Numbered from the stretch's first letter, positions 9,106-18,466 are shown. The stretch is 64,000 bases of DNA from an uncultured Gammaproteobacteria bacterium (GCA_947259885.1 CAMYNW010000018.1:12910-76909); one strand, 5' to 3'. A program made the numbers and translations. Notes: generated by a model from the letters alone, not told the origin.

Positions 9106-10583
9106 CAGAACCTTTCGAGCTCGGGGAACGGCAATTTACCGTTGTGAACATGCATGGCACCATATTCTGCGCAACGTTGCAGCGTTGGAATCGCTTTGCC
9201 CGGATTCAGCAATCCGGCAGGGTCAAATGCGTGCTTCAGAGCATGAAACTGGCTGATCTCTTCGCGATTAAACTGACTACACATCTGGTTTATTTTTTCA
9301 ATTCCGACACCGTGCTCACCAGTTATTGTGCCGCCAACCTCGACGCATAGATCGAGTATTTTTGCGGCAAAATCCTCAGTACGTTCTAATTCCCCCGGCT
9401 TATTGGCATCGAACAAAATCAAGGGGTGCAGATTTCCGTCTCCGGCATGAAACACATTGGCCACTCTAAGATCAAACTGTTTGGACCACTGATTCATTTT
9501 TCTCAGCACCATCGGAAGCTGGCTTCTTGGAATGGTGCCATCGATGCAGTAATAGTCTGGAGAAATTCTGCCCATTGCGGGAAACGCCATCTTACGTCCT
9601 TTCCAAAACAGCAGTCTCTCAGCCTCATCCTGCGCCACGCGCACTTCCGTTGCCCCATGCAGTGTCATCACCGACTCAATTTTGGAGATCTGCGCGCTAA
9701 CATCGGCTTCCGTGCCGTCTACTTCACACAGCAGAATTGCTGCCGAATCCACCGGATAACCGCACTGGGCAAAGTCCTCGGTCGCCCGAATGGCAAAGTT
9801 ATCCATCATCTCGAGGCCTGCTGGAATTATTCCTGCACTTATTACCCCGCCAACCGCCGCGCCTGCGGCCTCAATATCATCGAATGCCGCCAGTACCAGA
9901 CTGGTGTGCTCGGGTTTCGGCAGCAGTTTTACCGTAACCTCCACGACCACACCCAACATGCCTTCGGAACCATTTAACACTGCGAGCAGGTCATAGCCTG
10001 GTGAGTCAAGCCCCTCGGAGCCGATGGTCAGCAACTCTCCGTCAATAGTGACAATCTTTAGTTGAAGAACATTGTGAACCGTCAGACCGTATTTCAGGCA
10101 ATGCACCCCACCGGAATTCTCCGCCACGTTACCACCTATGGAGCAGGCAATCTGGGAACTGGGATCCGGTGCATAATAAAGGGCATGAGGGTCAGCTGCT
10201 TCTGATATGGCCAGATTTCTAACACCAGGCTGCACCCGCGCAATTCTCCGCATTGGATCGAGCTCAAGGATCTGATTGAACTTTGCCAGAACCAGCAAGA
10301 CACCATCCTCAAGGGGCAGCGCGCCACCCGACAGACCCGTGCCTGCACCCCGTGCGACGACCGGTACGCCTGTTTCCGAACAGACTTGCAGCACCTGCAC
10401 TACCTGATCGACGTTCTCCGGCAGCACCACTAACATCGGCCGCTGTCGGTAAGCACTTAATCCGTCGCATTCGTAGGGCACAAGCTCCTGATCCTGAAGC
10501 AGAATACAGGTGGTAGGTAAAAAGCCCTTTAGCTTTAGTATCAGGCGGTTACGTTTATCGTTGGTCTGGGTAGATGTAGACAT
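9105..10583 (-). CDS. glcD: Glycolate oxidase FAD-linked subunit GlcD
   Basis: From the ATG at 10581-10583 this gives 492 residues, the normal length for GlcD. The FAD-binding motif RGAGTGLSGGALPLEDGVLL, the downstream QPGVRNLAI and SIGGNVAENSGGVHCLKYG, and the C-terminal GTITGEHGVGIEK and FDPAGLLNPGK are all present. It oxidises glycolate (or D-lactate) to the 2-oxo acid. The frame stays open for 47 more codons upstream to 10724, but that extension has no family-like sequence, so the internal ATG is chosen even though its ribosome-binding site is weak. First gene of glcDEF, divergent from the TRAP binding protein. Confidence 0.95.
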   Translation of the reverse strand: MSTSTQTNDKRNRLILKLKGFLPTTCILLQDQELVPYECDGLSAYRQRPMLVVLPENVDQVVQVLQVCSETGVPVVARGAGTGLSGGALPLEDGVLLVLAKFNQILELDPMRRIARVQPGVRNLAISEAADPHALYYAPDPSSQIACSIGGNVAENSGGVHCLKYGLTVHNVLQLKIVTIDGELLTIGSEGLDSPGYDLLAVLNGSEGMLGVVVEVTVKLLPKPEHTSLVLAAFDDIEAAGAAVGGVISAGIIPAGLEMMDNFAIRATEDFAQCGYPVDSAAILLCEVDGTEADVSAQISKIESVMTLHGATEVRVAQDEAERLLFWKGRKMAFPAMGRISPDYYCIDGTIPRSQLPMVLRKMNQWSKQFDLRVANVFHAGDGNLHPLILFDANKPGELERTEDFAAKILDLCVEVGGTITGEHGVGIEKINQMCSQFNREEISQFHALKHAFDPAGLLNPGKAIPTLQRCAEYGAMHVHNGKLPFPELERF

Positions 10584-10990
10584 AATAATTGTTAACTTTT
10601 TAAATTGAGCCGGTCGTGTCCCCATCAACCACATACCGGCACGACGATTATGCCTGAAACTAACCCAGGAAACGAAACAGGAGATATTCCGCAGGTCGCT
10701 GAAGCCAAAGTTGTTTGAAGGCATTTTATTGTTTTTTGAAGATCCTGATTTGAGACACTAGTGTCCATTTGCCGTGACATATAGCACTATGCAATAGACG
10801 TATATTTTTTATATACTGCTAAGAAAGCGTAAATCAGTAACTGCCGGGATCAAGTTGAGGTAGTCGGTTTGCCCAAAGTTCTTCATTTAATTATTATTAA
10901 TGTTGTAGGCTTGATTCCCCTTCTAGCATAAGGTACATGTCTACAACGATTTATTAACACCACTCTTTCCGAAATAGAGGCATACATAAG
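10584..10990. promoter_or_regulatory. Divergent regulatory region between glcDEF and the TRAP transporter genes
   Basis: 407 bp without a convincing gene. It holds a perfect 12-bp palindrome at 10754-10765 and, for the rightward genes, a possible sigma-70 minus-10 TATACT (10812-10817) with a weak minus-35 (ATGCAA, 10789-10794) at 17 bp spacing. The AT-rich stretch 10797-10820 favours promoter activity. The leader to dctP would be about 165 nt. Since both transcription units could use 2-oxo or 2-hydroxy acids, shared control is plausible but unproven. Confidence 0.45.
10754..10765. promoter_or_regulatory. Candidate operator palindrome GACACTAGTGTC
   Basis: A perfect 12-bp inverted repeat about midway between the divergent glcD and dctP starts, upstream of a possible dctP promoter. 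Symmetry of this size is common for dimeric regulators. No known consensus was matched with certainty, and no regulator gene lies beside it. Confidence 0.35.
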
Positions 10991-12103
10991 ATGAACAAAT
11001 CAGAAACAAAACAACAGTCCCGTCGCAAATTCCTCAAAGGATCGGCGGTCGGTGCGACTGCAGCAGTTGCTGCGGTTCCCTATCTTGCCAACGCCCAGAC
11101 GGTACTTAAAGTGCAGGCAGCCTGGGGCGGGGGCATATTCCTGGAGTTTGCCCAAGATTACGTTGAGAAAGTCAACAAAATGTCCGGTGGCGCCGTGAAA
11201 ATCGATCTGCTATCGGTGAATTCGGTAGTCAAGACCGCTGAAATGCAAACCGCGGTGCATAAAGGCGTACTCGACGGCGCACACATGGTAACCGCATACT
11301 GGTATTCCAAGAGCCCGGTTGCTTCACTGTTTGGAACCGGCCCATGCTTTGGCTGGAATGCGAACCAGCTGCTGGGTTGGATCAAGTATGGTGGCGGGCG
11401 CGAGCTGTATTACGAATTGATGGACGCACTGAAGCTGGACCTTGTCGGCTTCTTCAACAGCCCGATGCCTGCGCAGCCTCTTGGATGGTTTAAAGAACAT
11501 ATCACTGATTCATCGCAGATGAAGGGGCTTAAGTATCGAACTGTGGGCCTGGCGGCGGATGTTCTCCAGGAAATGGGCATGTCAGTGGTTCAACTCCCCG
11601 GCGGCGAAATTCAGCCTGCAATGAAGAGCGGCCTGATTGATGCTGCGGAATTCAACAATCCGACTTCAGATAAAGATTTCGGCATGCAGGACGTCTCTAA
11701 GGACTATCACCTTGCCAGCTTCCACCAGAGTCAGGAATCGTTTGAGATCATTTTCAACCGTAGCTTATTCAATAAGCTTTCTCCTGAGCACCAGTCCATT
11801 CTTGAGTATGCTTCCGAAGCGGCATCTACCGACTTCTCCTGGAAGTATCAGGATCGTTACTCTAATGACCTGATTGCATTACAGGAACTCGGTGTCAGAG
11901 TTCATCGAACCCCTGATTCAGTAATGGCTGATCAGTTAAAGGCATGGGATGTGGTTTCCGACCGAATTGCAGCGGAAGATCCGTTCTTTGCCAAAGTACT
12001 CGAATCCCAGAAAGCATGGGCTAAGCGAGTGGTGCGATACGAGTTGCTGAATGCGCCAAACTACGCAGGTGCCTACGAGCACTACTTCGGTAGCCTGGTC
12101 TAA
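10991..12103 (+). CDS. dctP: TRAP transporter substrate-binding protein, DctP/TakP-like
   Basis: 370 residues beginning with a twin-arginine type signal (SRRKFLKGS followed by an Ala-rich helix and ANAQT), so it is probably exported folded to the periplasm. The body has the DctP-family pattern, including GLKYRTVGLAADVLQEMG and LPGGEIQPAMKSGLIDAAEF. The GGEI...GxIDAAE segment resembles the TakP branch that binds 2-oxo acids such as pyruvate. The conserved Arg in KYRTVG would contact the ligand carboxylate. It is the first gene of dctP-dctQ-dctM and is followed directly by a terminator, which would keep binding-protein mRNA more abundant than permease mRNA. Ligand not provable from sequence. 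Confidence 0.92.
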   Translation: MNKSETKQQSRRKFLKGSAVGATAAVAAVPYLANAQTVLKVQAAWGGGIFLEFAQDYVEKVNKMSGGAVKIDLLSVNSVVKTAEMQTAVHKGVLDGAHMVTAYWYSKSPVASLFGTGPCFGWNANQLLGWIKYGGGRELYYELMDALKLDLVGFFNSPMPAQPLGWFKEHITDSSQMKGLKYRTVGLAADVLQEMGMSVVQLPGGEIQPAMKSGLIDAAEFNNPTSDKDFGMQDVSKDYHLASFHQSQESFEIIFNRSLFNKLSPEHQSILEYASEAASTDFSWKYQDRYSNDLIALQELGVRVHRTPDSVMADQLKAWDVVSDRIAAEDPFFAKVLESQKAWAKRVVRYELLNAPNYAGAYEHYFGSLV

Positions 12104-12119
12104 TCAGGAAACTAGCAAG

Positions 12120-12153
12120 CCGGGCCGATCAATAATTCGGCCCGGTTTTTTTT
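12120..12153 (+). terminator. Rho-independent terminator after dctP
   Basis: Nine-base-pair stem CCGGGCCGA (12120-12128) with TCGGCCCGG (12137-12145), an eight-base loop and eight T residues (12146-12153). It sits 17 bp past the dctP stop, between the binding protein and the permease genes. Confidence 0.93.
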
Positions 12154-12295
12154 GACCGCACTATAATACGGCATGGCGGATTGGTAATGGCATGATAAAG
12201 CAATCTGTTTATGTTTAACTAAGACAGTCTCCCGGGATTGGCAGCCATTATGCTATTCAAGACCGGGACTATTTAAATAGATCGGGAAAAGCACC

Positions 12296-12862
12296 ATGAA
12301 TCGGTTCCTGCATTTTGTTGACAGTCTCAGCGTATGGGTGGGCAAGTGTTTTGCCTGGTGCATAGTGGTGCTTACGTTTGCCACCTGCTATGAAGTCTTC
12401 GTTCGTTATGTACTGAACGCACCAACCGTCTGGGCGTTTGATATGGGCGTTCAGATGTACGGTGCATTGTTTATTATGGCTGGCGCCTATGCGCTGGCAC
12501 AGGATGCACACGTGCGTGGTGACGTCATTTATCGCCTGATGCCGCAGCGCACTCAGGCAACTATTGACCTTACGCTGTACATCATTTTTCTGCTTCCCGC
12601 CGTGTTCGCGCTCACCTGGTACGGCTACGGATTCGCCGCTGACTCATGGTTTTATAAGGAAGTCAGTTGGAGCAGCCCGGCTCGAATCCAAATTTACTTT
12701 TTCAAAACCCTGATACCTGTCGCCGGAGTATTATTATTGCTCCAGGGACTGGCGGAATCGATTCGATGCATCATGTGTATACGTGATGGTTACTGGCCCA
12801 AGAGAATGCACGACGTACTGGAAACCGAAGAAGCGTTGATGCAACAAGAAGAACCCCGCTAA
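12296..12862 (+). CDS. dctQ: TRAP transporter small permease, DctQ family
   Basis: 188 residues with four hydrophobic segments (about residues 15-35, 50-68, 90-108 and 135-155), the DctQ pattern. EVFVRYVLNAPTVWAFDM and QDAHVRGDVIY are typical of the family. The small subunit joins the large permease in the inner membrane for sodium- or proton-coupled uptake of the ligand captured by DctP. It lies 11 bp upstream of dctM. The 142 bp between the dctP terminator and this gene include TATAAT at 12162-12167, though without a convincing minus-35 box. Confidence 0.9.
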   Translation: MNRFLHFVDSLSVWVGKCFAWCIVVLTFATCYEVFVRYVLNAPTVWAFDMGVQMYGALFIMAGAYALAQDAHVRGDVIYRLMPQRTQATIDLTLYIIFLLPAVFALTWYGYGFAADSWFYKEVSWSSPARIQIYFFKTLIPVAGVLLLLQGLAESIRCIMCIRDGYWPKRMHDVLETEEALMQQEEPR

Positions 12863-12873
12863 GAACTACGGAT

Positions 12874-14235
12874 ATGACTGATCCACAAATCGCTATTTTC
12901 ATGCTGGGCCTGTTTATCTTTATGGTCCTGCTTGGCTTTCCGATCGCCTTCACCCTGCTTGCCATGGGATTGGGCTTCGGCTACTACGCCTACTACGATG
13001 AACTGCGTATGGATACGATTTTCGATAATCGTATCTTTGACCTGACGGTTCAAAACACGTTCTCCGTCATGTCCAACGATGTCCTGGTCGCGATACCCCT
13101 ATTTCTGTTTATGGGATACGTGGTGGAACGGGCTAACATCGTCAACCGCTTGTTTTTCTCACTGCAGCTGGCCGCTCGCCATCTCCCGGGTTCCATGGCA
13201 GTCGCCGCATTGATGACCTGTGCTATTTTTGCTACGGCTACCGGCATTATCGGCGCGGTAGTGACTCTGATGGGAATGCTCGCATTTCCTGCCATGTTGA
13301 AAGCGGGTTACAACCACAGCTTTGCAGCGGGTGTTATCTGTGCTGGAGGCTGTCTTGGCATTCTCATTCCTCCCAGCATCATGTTGATCGTATACGCCGC
13401 CATCGCTGAGTTGTCACCGCTTCGTCTATACGCCGCGGCGATGTTTCCCGGATTGATTCTGGCGGGCTTCTACATGATCTACGTCATCATTCGCGCGACT
13501 CTGAATCCCTCTCTTGCGCCAAAGCCAAAGGAAGAAGACGTCCCACCTGCATTTCAGATACTGTTGCAAGTGGTGACGTCCGTGGTCCCACTGGCAGCTT
13601 TGATCCTGTCGGTGCTCGGCTGCATTCTGTTTGGCCTGGCGACACCCGCTGAAGCCGCTGGAGTGGGTGCCCTTGGGGGCCTTACACTGGCGTTGCTTTA
13701 CCGCTCTCTGACCTGGGAACGCTTTAAGGAATCTGTTTTCCTCACGGCCAAGACTTCCGCCATGGTGTGCTGGCTCTTCGTCGGCTCATGGACATTTGCT
13801 TCGGTATTTTCTTACCTCGGTGGCCATGCCCTGATCGAGGAATGGATCCTGGCCATGAGTCTCGGTACCGTCGGCTTTCTTATATTGGCTCAGGCGATTA
13901 TTTTTCTGCTGGGCTGGCCACTTGAGTGGACCGAGATTCTAATTATATTCGTACCCATCTTCTTGCCGATGCTGGATACTTTTGGGGTAAATCCTTATAT
14001 GTTCGCGATGCTGATTGCGCTTAATTTACAGACCTCGTTCTTAACGCCACCCATGGCAATGTCGGCATATTATCTGAAGGGCGTTGCACCGCCCTATATC
14101 CAACTGGTCGATATTTTTAGAGGCATCATGCCTTATCTGGGGATCGTGATACTGACCATGGCATTGATTTACGTTTATCCAGGAATCGCCCTATGGCTGC
14201 CTGACTACTTTTTTGGCGCGCTGCCGCCGCAGTAA
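12874..14235 (+). CDS. dctM: TRAP transporter large permease, DctM family
   Basis: 453 residues and about a dozen predicted membrane helices. The DctM hallmark region CAGGCLGILIPPSIMLIVY is present, as are SNDVLVAIPLFLFMGYVVERA and the helix-rich C-terminus ending near FFGALPPQ. This is the ion-coupled translocation subunit of the TRAP transporter. NLQTSFLTPPMAMSAYYLKG near the C-terminus matches the branch of large permeases associated with mannitol/chloroaromatic and 2-oxo-acid systems. The amidase gene follows 17 bp later on the same strand, suggesting one transcript for uptake and the first catabolic step. Confidence 0.94.
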   Translation: MTDPQIAIFMLGLFIFMVLLGFPIAFTLLAMGLGFGYYAYYDELRMDTIFDNRIFDLTVQNTFSVMSNDVLVAIPLFLFMGYVVERANIVNRLFFSLQLAARHLPGSMAVAALMTCAIFATATGIIGAVVTLMGMLAFPAMLKAGYNHSFAAGVICAGGCLGILIPPSIMLIVYAAIAELSPLRLYAAAMFPGLILAGFYMIYVIIRATLNPSLAPKPKEEDVPPAFQILLQVVTSVVPLAALILSVLGCILFGLATPAEAAGVGALGGLTLALLYRSLTWERFKESVFLTAKTSAMVCWLFVGSWTFASVFSYLGGHALIEEWILAMSLGTVGFLILAQAIIFLLGWPLEWTEILIIFVPIFLPMLDTFGVNPYMFAMLIALNLQTSFLTPPMAMSAYYLKGVAPPYIQLVDIFRGIMPYLGIVILTMALIYVYPGIALWLPDYFFGALPPQ

Positions 14236-14252
14236 CCTGCAGTAGACCGCTA

Positions 14253-15590
14253 ATGGCTCTCGAATCTCTGGGGATCTGCCAGGCCGTCGAGTTACTCTCA
14301 GGAGGTAACGTGTCCGCGCTTGAGTTGGTCGAAGACTGCCTTAAACGCGTAGACGAATATGATCCCGCAATCATGGCATGGGCCTGGCTGGATCCTGACT
14401 ACGCCAAGCGCCAGGCGGAAGCTCTAGACGCCGCCCGTCGCAGCGGCAAGCCAACAGGCCGACTGCATGGTATACCGATTGGCATAAAGGACATCATAGA
14501 TACCGCACTGGTCCCTACCGAACACGGTTCGGAAGTGTTCAAAGGGCGACTGCCAAAGACCGATGCGGCTCTGGTCGACAGGCTCCGTCAACAGGGTGCC
14601 ATCGTAATGGGCAAGACTGTGACCGCCAGCCTGGCTACCTTTATGCCTGGAAAGACCACCAACCCGCATAACCATGCTCATACGCCTGGAGGTTCATCCA
14701 GCGGCAGCGCGGCCGCGGTGGCTTCTTATATGGTTCCGGGCGCGGTGGGAACGCAGACAAATGGCTCAGTTATACGCCCGGCCTCTTTCTGCGGCACCGT
14801 TGGATACAAACCAAGTTATGGCTTGATTCCGCGTCACGGCGTGTTAAAGCAGTCACCATTTCTGGATCAGGTCGGTGTATTTACGCGACTGGTTGAGGAC
14901 GCGGCGGTGCTGGCTGAAGTGATGATGTCCCATCATCCAGAAGATGATGCCACCTTGCCACATCTGACTCCGCCGCCACTGCAACAGATCTGTTTGCAGG
15001 ACCCGCCATTACCAGCAAAATTTGGATTTGTAAAAACCGCGATCTGGGATCAAACCGAAGACGCAACGCGTCAGGGATTCGAGGAAATTGTCGAGGCATT
15101 GGGCGACCAGGTCGAAGAAGTCGAGCTGCCTTCCGAGTTTGATAGCCTATGGGCGAATCTGAAAACTATTAACGAAGCGGAGATGGCAACCTGGTACAGC
15201 CACATCTACCGCAACGGTCGAAAATATCTCGATGATGTGACCCTCGCACAGATTGAACGTGGAATGAAAACCGTTGTTCCGGATTATCTGGATGCCATGG
15301 CCCATCGCACCCGGGCCAATTCGATTCTCGAAGAATTGTTTGGCCAGTATGATGCCCTGCTCACACCGGCGGCACCAGGTGAGGCCCCCAAGGGACTCGA
15401 GGCAACGGGAAATCCTGCATTTTGCACGCCTTGGACTTTTTGCGGCGTGCCGGCGATTAGTCTGCCGCTGCTTCAAGGTCCTAATGAGCTGCCAATCGGC
15501 GTACAACTAGTGGGTGACTATCTCGATGATGGCAGACTATTACGCACTGCACGCTGGCTGCACCAGCACCTTCTCAATGAGTCAGATTGA
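14253..15590 (+). CDS. Amidase signature enzyme (GatA-like amidase)
   Basis: 445 residues with the amidase signature Ser-Ser-Lys triad: Lys79 in PIGIKDIID, the cis-Ser in GGSSSGSAAAVA (Ser152) and the nucleophile in TQTNGSVIRPAS (Ser172). Length and the C-terminal FCGVPAISLPLLQG suit stand-alone amidases rather than the tRNA amidotransferase subunit GatA, and no gatB or gatC is nearby. It hydrolyses an amide to a carboxylate and ammonia or an amine. Its place directly behind a TRAP transporter suggests it acts on the imported compound or a product of it. Substrate unknown. Confidence 0.88.
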   Translation: MALESLGICQAVELLSGGNVSALELVEDCLKRVDEYDPAIMAWAWLDPDYAKRQAEALDAARRSGKPTGRLHGIPIGIKDIIDTALVPTEHGSEVFKGRLPKTDAALVDRLRQQGAIVMGKTVTASLATFMPGKTTNPHNHAHTPGGSSSGSAAAVASYMVPGAVGTQTNGSVIRPASFCGTVGYKPSYGLIPRHGVLKQSPFLDQVGVFTRLVEDAAVLAEVMMSHHPEDDATLPHLTPPPLQQICLQDPPLPAKFGFVKTAIWDQTEDATRQGFEEIVEALGDQVEEVELPSEFDSLWANLKTINEAEMATWYSHIYRNGRKYLDDVTLAQIERGMKTVVPDYLDAMAHRTRANSILEELFGQYDALLTPAAPGEAPKGLEATGNPAFCTPWTFCGVPAISLPLLQGPNELPIGVQLVGDYLDDGRLLRTARWLHQHLLNESD

Positions 15591-15621
15591 CAACGACAAA
15601 ACACATCAACACAATACGGTT

Positions 15622-15795
15622 ATGAAAAACGAAGTTATTGCCGGTCTAATTGGAATGCTGTTGATCAGTGCGTTCCTGCTTGGGCTGGCGAATTCAATCA
15701 GCAAAACTCCCTTCTGGGTCATCGTCGTGCTGGTGCTGATCGGCGCCTGGACTGCCTGGTTTCAGGACACAGTTAAGAATCCAGAAGCCGAGTGA
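15622..15795 (+). CDS. Small two-helix membrane protein, unknown function
   Basis: 57 residues from the ATG at 15622, with two hydrophobic stretches (VIAGLIGMLLISAFLLGLA and PFWVIVVLVLIGAWTAW) joined by a short loop, and a charged tail. Frames starting at 15514 or 15577 would overlap the amidase end and add no plausible sequence. It lies 31 bp after the amidase and reads in the same direction, so it may be part of the TRAP/amidase transcript. No family was recognised. Confidence 0.6.
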   Translation: MKNEVIAGLIGMLLISAFLLGLANSISKTPFWVIVVLVLIGAWTAWFQDTVKNPEAE

Positions 15796-15879
15796 TCGAC
15801 AATAGTCAGGACATAGACAGCCGTTAGCTAAGTCGCAGCATTTGTTTAATGCGGCTTGCGGCCGACTCATTCTTTATCT

Positions 15880-16854
15880 TTACGCCACTCGATCCAGAGG
15901 CTCCCTGCCGGCAAATATCGCGTCGAGATTGTCCAGTGCGCGAAACCCCATAGCGTCACGAGTTTCCACTGTTGCGCTTCCCAGATGCGGTAATACAAAT
16001 ACGTTTCCTAGCTCCCTATAAGCAGGATGAATCTCAGAGGGTTCGCCGTTAAACACATCGATCCCTGCTGCCCACAGTTTGCCTGACTTAAGCGCTGCCA
16101 CCAGTGCATCGTCATCGACAACAGTACCGCGAGCGGTATTGACCACGATCGCACCGTCAGGCAGCTTGGCTATTCTATCGGCATTTAGTAGCCCCACTGA
16201 GTCCGGATTATTGGGACAATGCAGGGACAGCACATCGCTAACCGCCAGCAAGCTGTCCAATTGTTGATGATATGTAGCACCCTGCTCCATCTCTGGATCA
16301 AGGCGACTTCGGTTGTGATAATGAATCTGCATATCAAAGCCGCGCGCTCGCTTAGCAGTCACCTGGCCGACTCGACCCATGCCAATAATGCCAAATCGCT
16401 TACCTGTGATTTGTTTTCCAAGCATAAAAGTCGGACTCCAATCGTGCCAGCGATCGGCACGTACCATACTGAATCCTTCATTGCCACGTCGGGCAGCGCC
16501 CAGCATACAAAGCATGGCGATCTCTGCTGTCGCATCTGACAGCACATCTGGAGTATTGGTCACGACAATGCCTTTGGCGATTGCCGCCTGCAAATCACAG
16601 TGATCAATCCCTACGGAGAAATTAGCAATCGCCCGAACATTTTTCGGCAACCTGCTAATAATTTCCTTGTTGAATTTTTCTGTATGGCAGCAAAGTATAG
16701 CGTCACATTTATCCGCCCTCTGTACCAGTTCGTCACCAGTATAAAGACGATCATCCGGATTAAAGTCGCATTGATAATCTCCGGCCAGTCGAGTTTCTAC
16801 TGCCTCGGGTAATTTGCGGGTAACAAAAATCGAAGGTTTGTTGCGCATATTCAA
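15880..16854 (-). CDS. D-2-hydroxyacid dehydrogenase, glyoxylate/hydroxypyruvate reductase type
   Basis: 324 residues. The nucleotide-binding motif GIIGMGRVGQ (about 155-164) is followed by YHNRSR, where the Arg residues after the second strand favour NADPH. The catalytic set is complete: Arg242 in NTARG, Glu271 in NGEP and His290 in LPHLGSAT. Enzymes of this type reduce glyoxylate and hydroxypyruvate to glycolate and D-glycerate. With glycolate oxidase nearby this would set a glycolate/glyoxylate balance or feed glycerate. It is 3 bp downstream of the PaiB-like gene on the same strand. A nearby in-frame ATG, two codons in, is an alternative start. Confidence 0.88.
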   Translation of the reverse strand: MNMRNKPSIFVTRKLPEAVETRLAGDYQCDFNPDDRLYTGDELVQRADKCDAILCCHTEKFNKEIISRLPKNVRAIANFSVGIDHCDLQAAIAKGIVVTNTPDVLSDATAEIAMLCMLGAARRGNEGFSMVRADRWHDWSPTFMLGKQITGKRFGIIGMGRVGQVTAKRARGFDMQIHYHNRSRLDPEMEQGATYHQQLDSLLAVSDVLSLHCPNNPDSVGLLNADRIAKLPDGAIVVNTARGTVVDDDALVAALKSGKLWAAGIDVFNGEPSEIHPAYRELGNVFVLPHLGSATVETRDAMGFRALDNLDAIFAGREPLDRVA

Positions 16855-16857
16855 ATT

Positions 16858-17481
16858 TTATAGAATGTTGTTATCCACCGCTTCCATCATTGCAGCAATA
16901 CGGGATTGATTCTCATCAGCGGCTTGTCCAAACGGTGCTCTCAATTCCCGGATCACTTGAATTTTATCTGCTGCTGATCTGTTTTGGCTGAGCTTGTACT
17001 TCCCTTCTATAGTATCTACTTTCATAGTAAAGCCTACAATGGCAGACAGCATATCGGGTGGAAAATCAGGAATCCAGGGACTAGGATTTGCAGCTTCATG
17101 TTGCTCGCTTAACGTGATGACAATGTTATACAGCTGCTCTTGATCACTGACTAATTGCGGCACGCCAGACAAATGCACCGCGGCATAGTTCCAGGTCGGT
17201 ACACCGGGAGTGTTATACCAGGTGGGTGAAATGTAAGCATGCGGCCCCTGGAACACCGCCATTGCGGTCCCCTGTTCCAGTGTTTTCCAGTGCGGATTCG
17301 ATTTGGCAACATGTCCTCTTAGCACCAAATTTCCATTTTCATCCGTAGATATCAGAAATGGCAAATGCGTGGCATAGGGTGCGCCGTTCACGTTACTAAC
17401 TAAAGTACCGAAATTGAATTCACGCACCAGCTGAATTAAATCGCCACGCTCTTCATGGGCAAAATGCTTAGGAACATACAT
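16858..17481 (-). CDS. FMN-binding negative transcriptional regulator, PaiB family
   Basis: 207 residues starting MYVPKHFAHEERGDLIQLVR, the standard opening of the PaiB family (split-barrel flavin-binding fold). TYNTPG-type and YAAVHLSG segments and the C-terminal KLSQNRSAADK agree. Bacillus PaiB was described as a repressor of sporulation and protease genes, but most members are uncharacterised and may be flavin- or haem-dependent enzymes, so the regulatory name should be taken loosely. It is the upstream partner of the reductase gene and is divergent from the aldolase, with 214 bp between. Confidence 0.85.
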   Translation of the reverse strand: MYVPKHFAHEERGDLIQLVREFNFGTLVSNVNGAPYATHLPFLISTDENGNLVLRGHVAKSNPHWKTLEQGTAMAVFQGPHAYISPTWYNTPGVPTWNYAAVHLSGVPQLVSDQEQLYNIVITLSEQHEAANPSPWIPDFPPDMLSAIVGFTMKVDTIEGKYKLSQNRSAADKIQVIRELRAPFGQAADENQSRIAAMMEAVDNNIL

Positions 17482-17695
17482 TAACTTAACAGGTGATCGA
17501 AATATAAGGAATTGAGTGTACGATGACTTTCCAGCTTTTCATACCTTCTAAATTCAACCTAAAAAGTGGATTTGGTTCATCTATCACGGTTACTAGATTT
17601 CGCAAAATATTTTCATATTTGCGGCCAGGCCTATGGTATTTTGCCACGCCGGAATATTATATTTAGACCAGGTTCTCGAAAGGCACCAACTTATT

Positions 17696-18466
17696 ATGAC
17701 TAAAACCAGCACCGTTATACAACATGCCTCGTTCAGCAAAGAGGAATGGAAAGTCCGGCAGGATCTAGCAGCCTGCTATCGCGCATTCGTTCACTATGGG
17801 TGGACCGACCTGATATTCACACATCTCAGTGCCCGAGTGCCGGGTCAACCAGATCAGTATCTGATTAATCCATACGGATTGTTGTTTCACGAAATTACCG
17901 CGAGTAACCTGATCAAGGTAGATTTTGATGGCAATGTCATTCAAGGTGATTATCCATTTAATGACGCCGGACATTCGATCCATACCGCGGTTCTTTCGGC
18001 AAGACCAGATGTCAATGCTGTTCTGCACAGCCATACGCGTGCTGGAATGGCGGTCTCCTGTATGCAATCTGGCTTATTACCTCTAACCCAGCAGGCAAAT
18101 GAAGTCATGAACCTGACCTGTTACCACCGTTATGACGTAGCGACTAACAATGAAGAAGAGTGCCGCCGTCTTGGAGAAGACATCGCCGACAAATGGTTGA
18201 TGATCATGCACAACCATGGATTGCTATCGGCGGGTCGAACCGTTGGAGAGGCGTTCTATTATCTTTATATGTTGGAGAATGCGTGCAAGGTGCAGGTTGA
18301 TGTTATGCAATCAGGCGATCAACCATTGATTCCTCCTAAGCAGGCCCTTGAGAAACTAAGTGAATGGGGAATCCCACCGGAGGACGGTCCATTGGACTCG
18401 GTGACTCGATCGTGGGACGCGGTGGTGCGCATGCTCGATCAGACAGAACCGGATTATCGGAACTAG
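17696..18466 (+). CDS. Class II aldolase/adducin family protein
   Basis: 256 residues from the ATG at 17696; an earlier in-frame start at 17633 adds 21 residues without family-like sequence. The zinc-binding pattern is visible in VLHSHTRAGMAV (His-x-His) and in MHNHGLLSAG, and NPYGLLFHEITASNLIKVD is the usual substrate-loop segment. Family members cleave or isomerise sugar phosphates (fuculose, ribulose) or decarboxylate related acids. The adducin-like subgroup without a sugar operon is mostly uncharacterised. Its neighbours (reductase, M24 protein) point to small-acid catabolism. Substrate unknown. Confidence 0.88.
   Translation: MTKTSTVIQHASFSKEEWKVRQDLAACYRAFVHYGWTDLIFTHLSARVPGQPDQYLINPYGLLFHEITASNLIKVDFDGNVIQGDYPFNDAGHSIHTAVLSARPDVNAVLHSHTRAGMAVSCMQSGLLPLTQQANEVMNLTCYHRYDVATNNEEECRRLGEDIADKWLMIMHNHGLLSAGRTVGEAFYYLYMLENACKVQVDVMQSGDQPLIPPKQALEKLSEWGIPPEDGPLDSVTRSWDAVVRMLDQTEPDYRN

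Noticed and set aside
9426..9977. 183-codon plus-strand frame opposite glcD
   Set aside because: Antisense to a strongly conserved gene, with no family features.
12152..12167. TTGACC followed by TATAAT before dctQ
   Set aside because: Spacing is 4 bp, so it cannot be a normal sigma-70 promoter.
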